Shown: positions 3,999-5,169 of the stretch, one piece after another
Position numbering within the stretch: the stretch's first letter is position 1
Layout of the letters: every line of letters starts with the position of its first letter
Origin: Oligoflexales bacterium
GTDB taxonomy: Bacteria; Bdellovibrionota_B; Oligoflexia; Oligoflexales; CACXFL01
Direction: 5' to 3'
DNA length: 5,169 bases
Assembly (NCBI GenBank): GCA_028282865.1
Contig: JANQHA010000134.1
Coordinates: forward strand, 1-5,169
Program-made: the position numbers and the translations under genes
The notes under the pieces: generated by a model
Database searches by the model: none
Seen by the model: only the letters and a program-made list of their open reading frames with translations
What the model was told of the DNA's origin: nothing

Positions 3999-5169
3999 TT
4001 GTCTTCAATTAAGCAACTTTATAGCAAACATAACTCTGCAAGAAGGCGTTATGCTCTATTTGCTGTGTTGATGAATTTCATTCGTGCTGCTTTGTATGCT
4101 GAAGCAGTTCTATTGTTATGGCGTTTGAATACTTCGTTAAATGATTCCAGTCAGTGGGCGGTATTTGGCGGTAGCTATCTGCTATTTTTTGTAGTCGGTT
4201 TTCCCAAGCTTTATAGAAAGGTCTCTCGCGAGGATTATTTGGTTGCCGTTGAAATGGCTCACCCTAATCTTTCCGAAGATTTATTGCTGCTCAACCAAAA
4301 TGATGCCGACTTTGAGCCTTCTGCAAGTTGGTTGAAGGCAATAGATGAGTATCGGATGAGCGCGATATCTAATGCACGGAAGAGGCTTCGCCGAGATCTG
4401 AGTTCACTTGTTGTGCCTGTGGTTATTTTTTTCTATGTGTTTTTAGTCGATGTAAGTTTATTTAGACAGCCTCTGAGTGTTATCCAGAACTCCGTAAACC
4501 GGCTCACTATGAGTGCTAACTTGAGTATTATTGAAGGGCAGCTGTTAGCAAATCAACCGCTTCAATATGATTTGAGTAGGTTTCGGACAGCTCAGCTTGA
4601 GCTGGCAGCCGAGAATTTTATCGAATTTAGAATTAACGGCATCGATGCGTTGAGCTCGAATCAGGTGTTAGAGCTAAGAAAGATCGATTCTGGTGAAGTT
4701 ATTCAGAGCTTTAAATTTGGTAGGTTCGATGAAACATCTTCTTCGGTTAGGAGTGTGTTTTCGTTAAGCAGTTCTGCAAAGGTCTTTATCCCCGCATTCT
4801 CCAGTAAGGCAGTTGCTCAGATTTTGGTAAAGAAGCTTGCAGTGCCTGAGGTGCAGCTTGCGTTTGTTGGAAAAATTTCTGAACCTTGGCATGACGATAA
4901 ACCTCTACCTCTTGCTATTGAAGCCAGTTCAAACAATCCGTTGAATCTAGTAAGGCTATTGATTCGGTCGGGCAAGCGTGAATCTAAGGAATTAGTGAGC
5001 AATATTTTGGCCAATGATATTAAAGACTTTAAATCCGAATATCAGCTCCTTCTTGAACCCTATTTAGAGCAGGATTTGAGCGAAGTCGAGATAGTTGCCG
5101 AAGCGATAGATAGGTCTCTGCCGTCACCAAGGGTTGGTCGCAGTGCTCCATTGAAGCTGGCGGTAGCGA
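3999..5169 (+). CDS. Unrecognised membrane protein, three predicted helices, 3' end off-window
   Basis: The frame from TTG at 3999 stays open for 390 codons to the window edge. The N terminus is basic (RRR at 15-17). Hydrophobic segments lie at about 19-41, 52-69 and 136-153. The positive-inside rule places the N terminus and the 70-135 loop (with RKRLRRD) in the cytoplasm, and everything after residue 155 outside the inner membrane. That outer part is mixed alpha/beta in character; the stretch around 294-325 contains EPWHDDKPLPLAIEAS and then NPLNLVRLLIRSG, resembling beta-sandwich modules. The layout recalls large DUF4175- or Bat-type membrane proteins, but this is a shape comparison, not a family match. 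Codon use looks like that of the hydrolase gene before it, with a 19-base gap and probably a shared transcript. The first ATG in frame (residue 25) lies within the first helix, so TTG is preferred. Coding nature is well supported by length; function is unknown. Confidence 0.75.
   Translation, partial: MSSIKQLYSKHNSARRRYALFAVLMNFIRAALYAEAVLLLWRLNTSLNDSSQWAVFGGSYLLFFVVGFPKLYRKVSREDYLVAVEMAHPNLSEDLLLLNQNDADFEPSASWLKAIDEYRMSAISNARKRLRRDLSSLVVPVVIFFYVFLVDVSLFRQPLSVIQNSVNRLTMSANLSIIEGQLLANQPLQYDLSRFRTAQLELAAENFIEFRINGIDALSSNQVLELRKIDSGEVIQSFKFGRFDETSSSVRSVFSLSSSAKVFIPAFSSKAVAQILVKKLAVPEVQLAFVGKISEPWHDDKPLPLAIEASSNNPLNLVRLLIRSGKRESKELVSNILANDIKDFKSEYQLLLEPYLEQDLSEVEIVAEAIDRSLPSPRVGRSAPLKLAVA

Noticed and set aside
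4817..5014. 65-codon minus-strand frame in the right part
   Set aside because: It lies wholly inside the long plus-strand membrane-protein frame, which has a ribosome binding site, helices and consistent codon use.

Overview
The window looks like a chromosomal segment of a moderate-GC proteobacterium. It is built around a one-piece transfer-messenger RNA gene (ssrA, minus strand, 2301-2657). The tmRNA and its ALAA-type tag fit Proteobacteria, perhaps a gammaproteobacterium. No marker gene fixes the genus, so the lineage is an inference.

Left part (1-2300, all minus strand) has accessory character. It holds the 5' part of a GFA/CENP-V family zinc protein cut by the window edge, then a 294-base gene-free stretch rich in inverted and tandem repeats. 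Next comes a 591-codon SIR2-like protein of the type used as an NAD-depleting effector in anti-phage defence. The SIR2 GTG start lies only 46 bases beyond the 3' end of ssrA, on the same strand. The tmRNA ends in the discriminator A with no encoded CCA, and no intrinsic terminator is visible before the SIR2 gene. ssrA 3' ends are classic integration sites for genomic islands, so this looks like an island edge with a defence gene first. SIR2 transcription by read-through from the ssrA promoter is possible. No integrase and no second attachment site lie in the window.

Middle part (2658-3025) separates ssrA from the rightward genes. It carries the ssrA promoter. It also carries a plus-strand hairpin pair ending in a good intrinsic terminator (2897-2930) with no protein gene in front of it, which may be the 3' end of an unrecognised small RNA. 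An extended -10 promoter for the rightward genes follows.

Right part (3026-5169, plus strand) is a two-gene operon. The first gene is an alpha/beta hydrolase of the monoacylglycerol lipase / Hydrolase_4 type whose nucleophile serine is replaced by glycine, so it is probably a pseudoenzyme or has altered chemistry. Nineteen bases later a TTG-started gene begins that runs off the window. It encodes a protein with three predicted membrane helices and a large, probably extracytoplasmic, C-terminal part. This operon reads like host backbone flanking ssrA, although that cannot be proven from the window.
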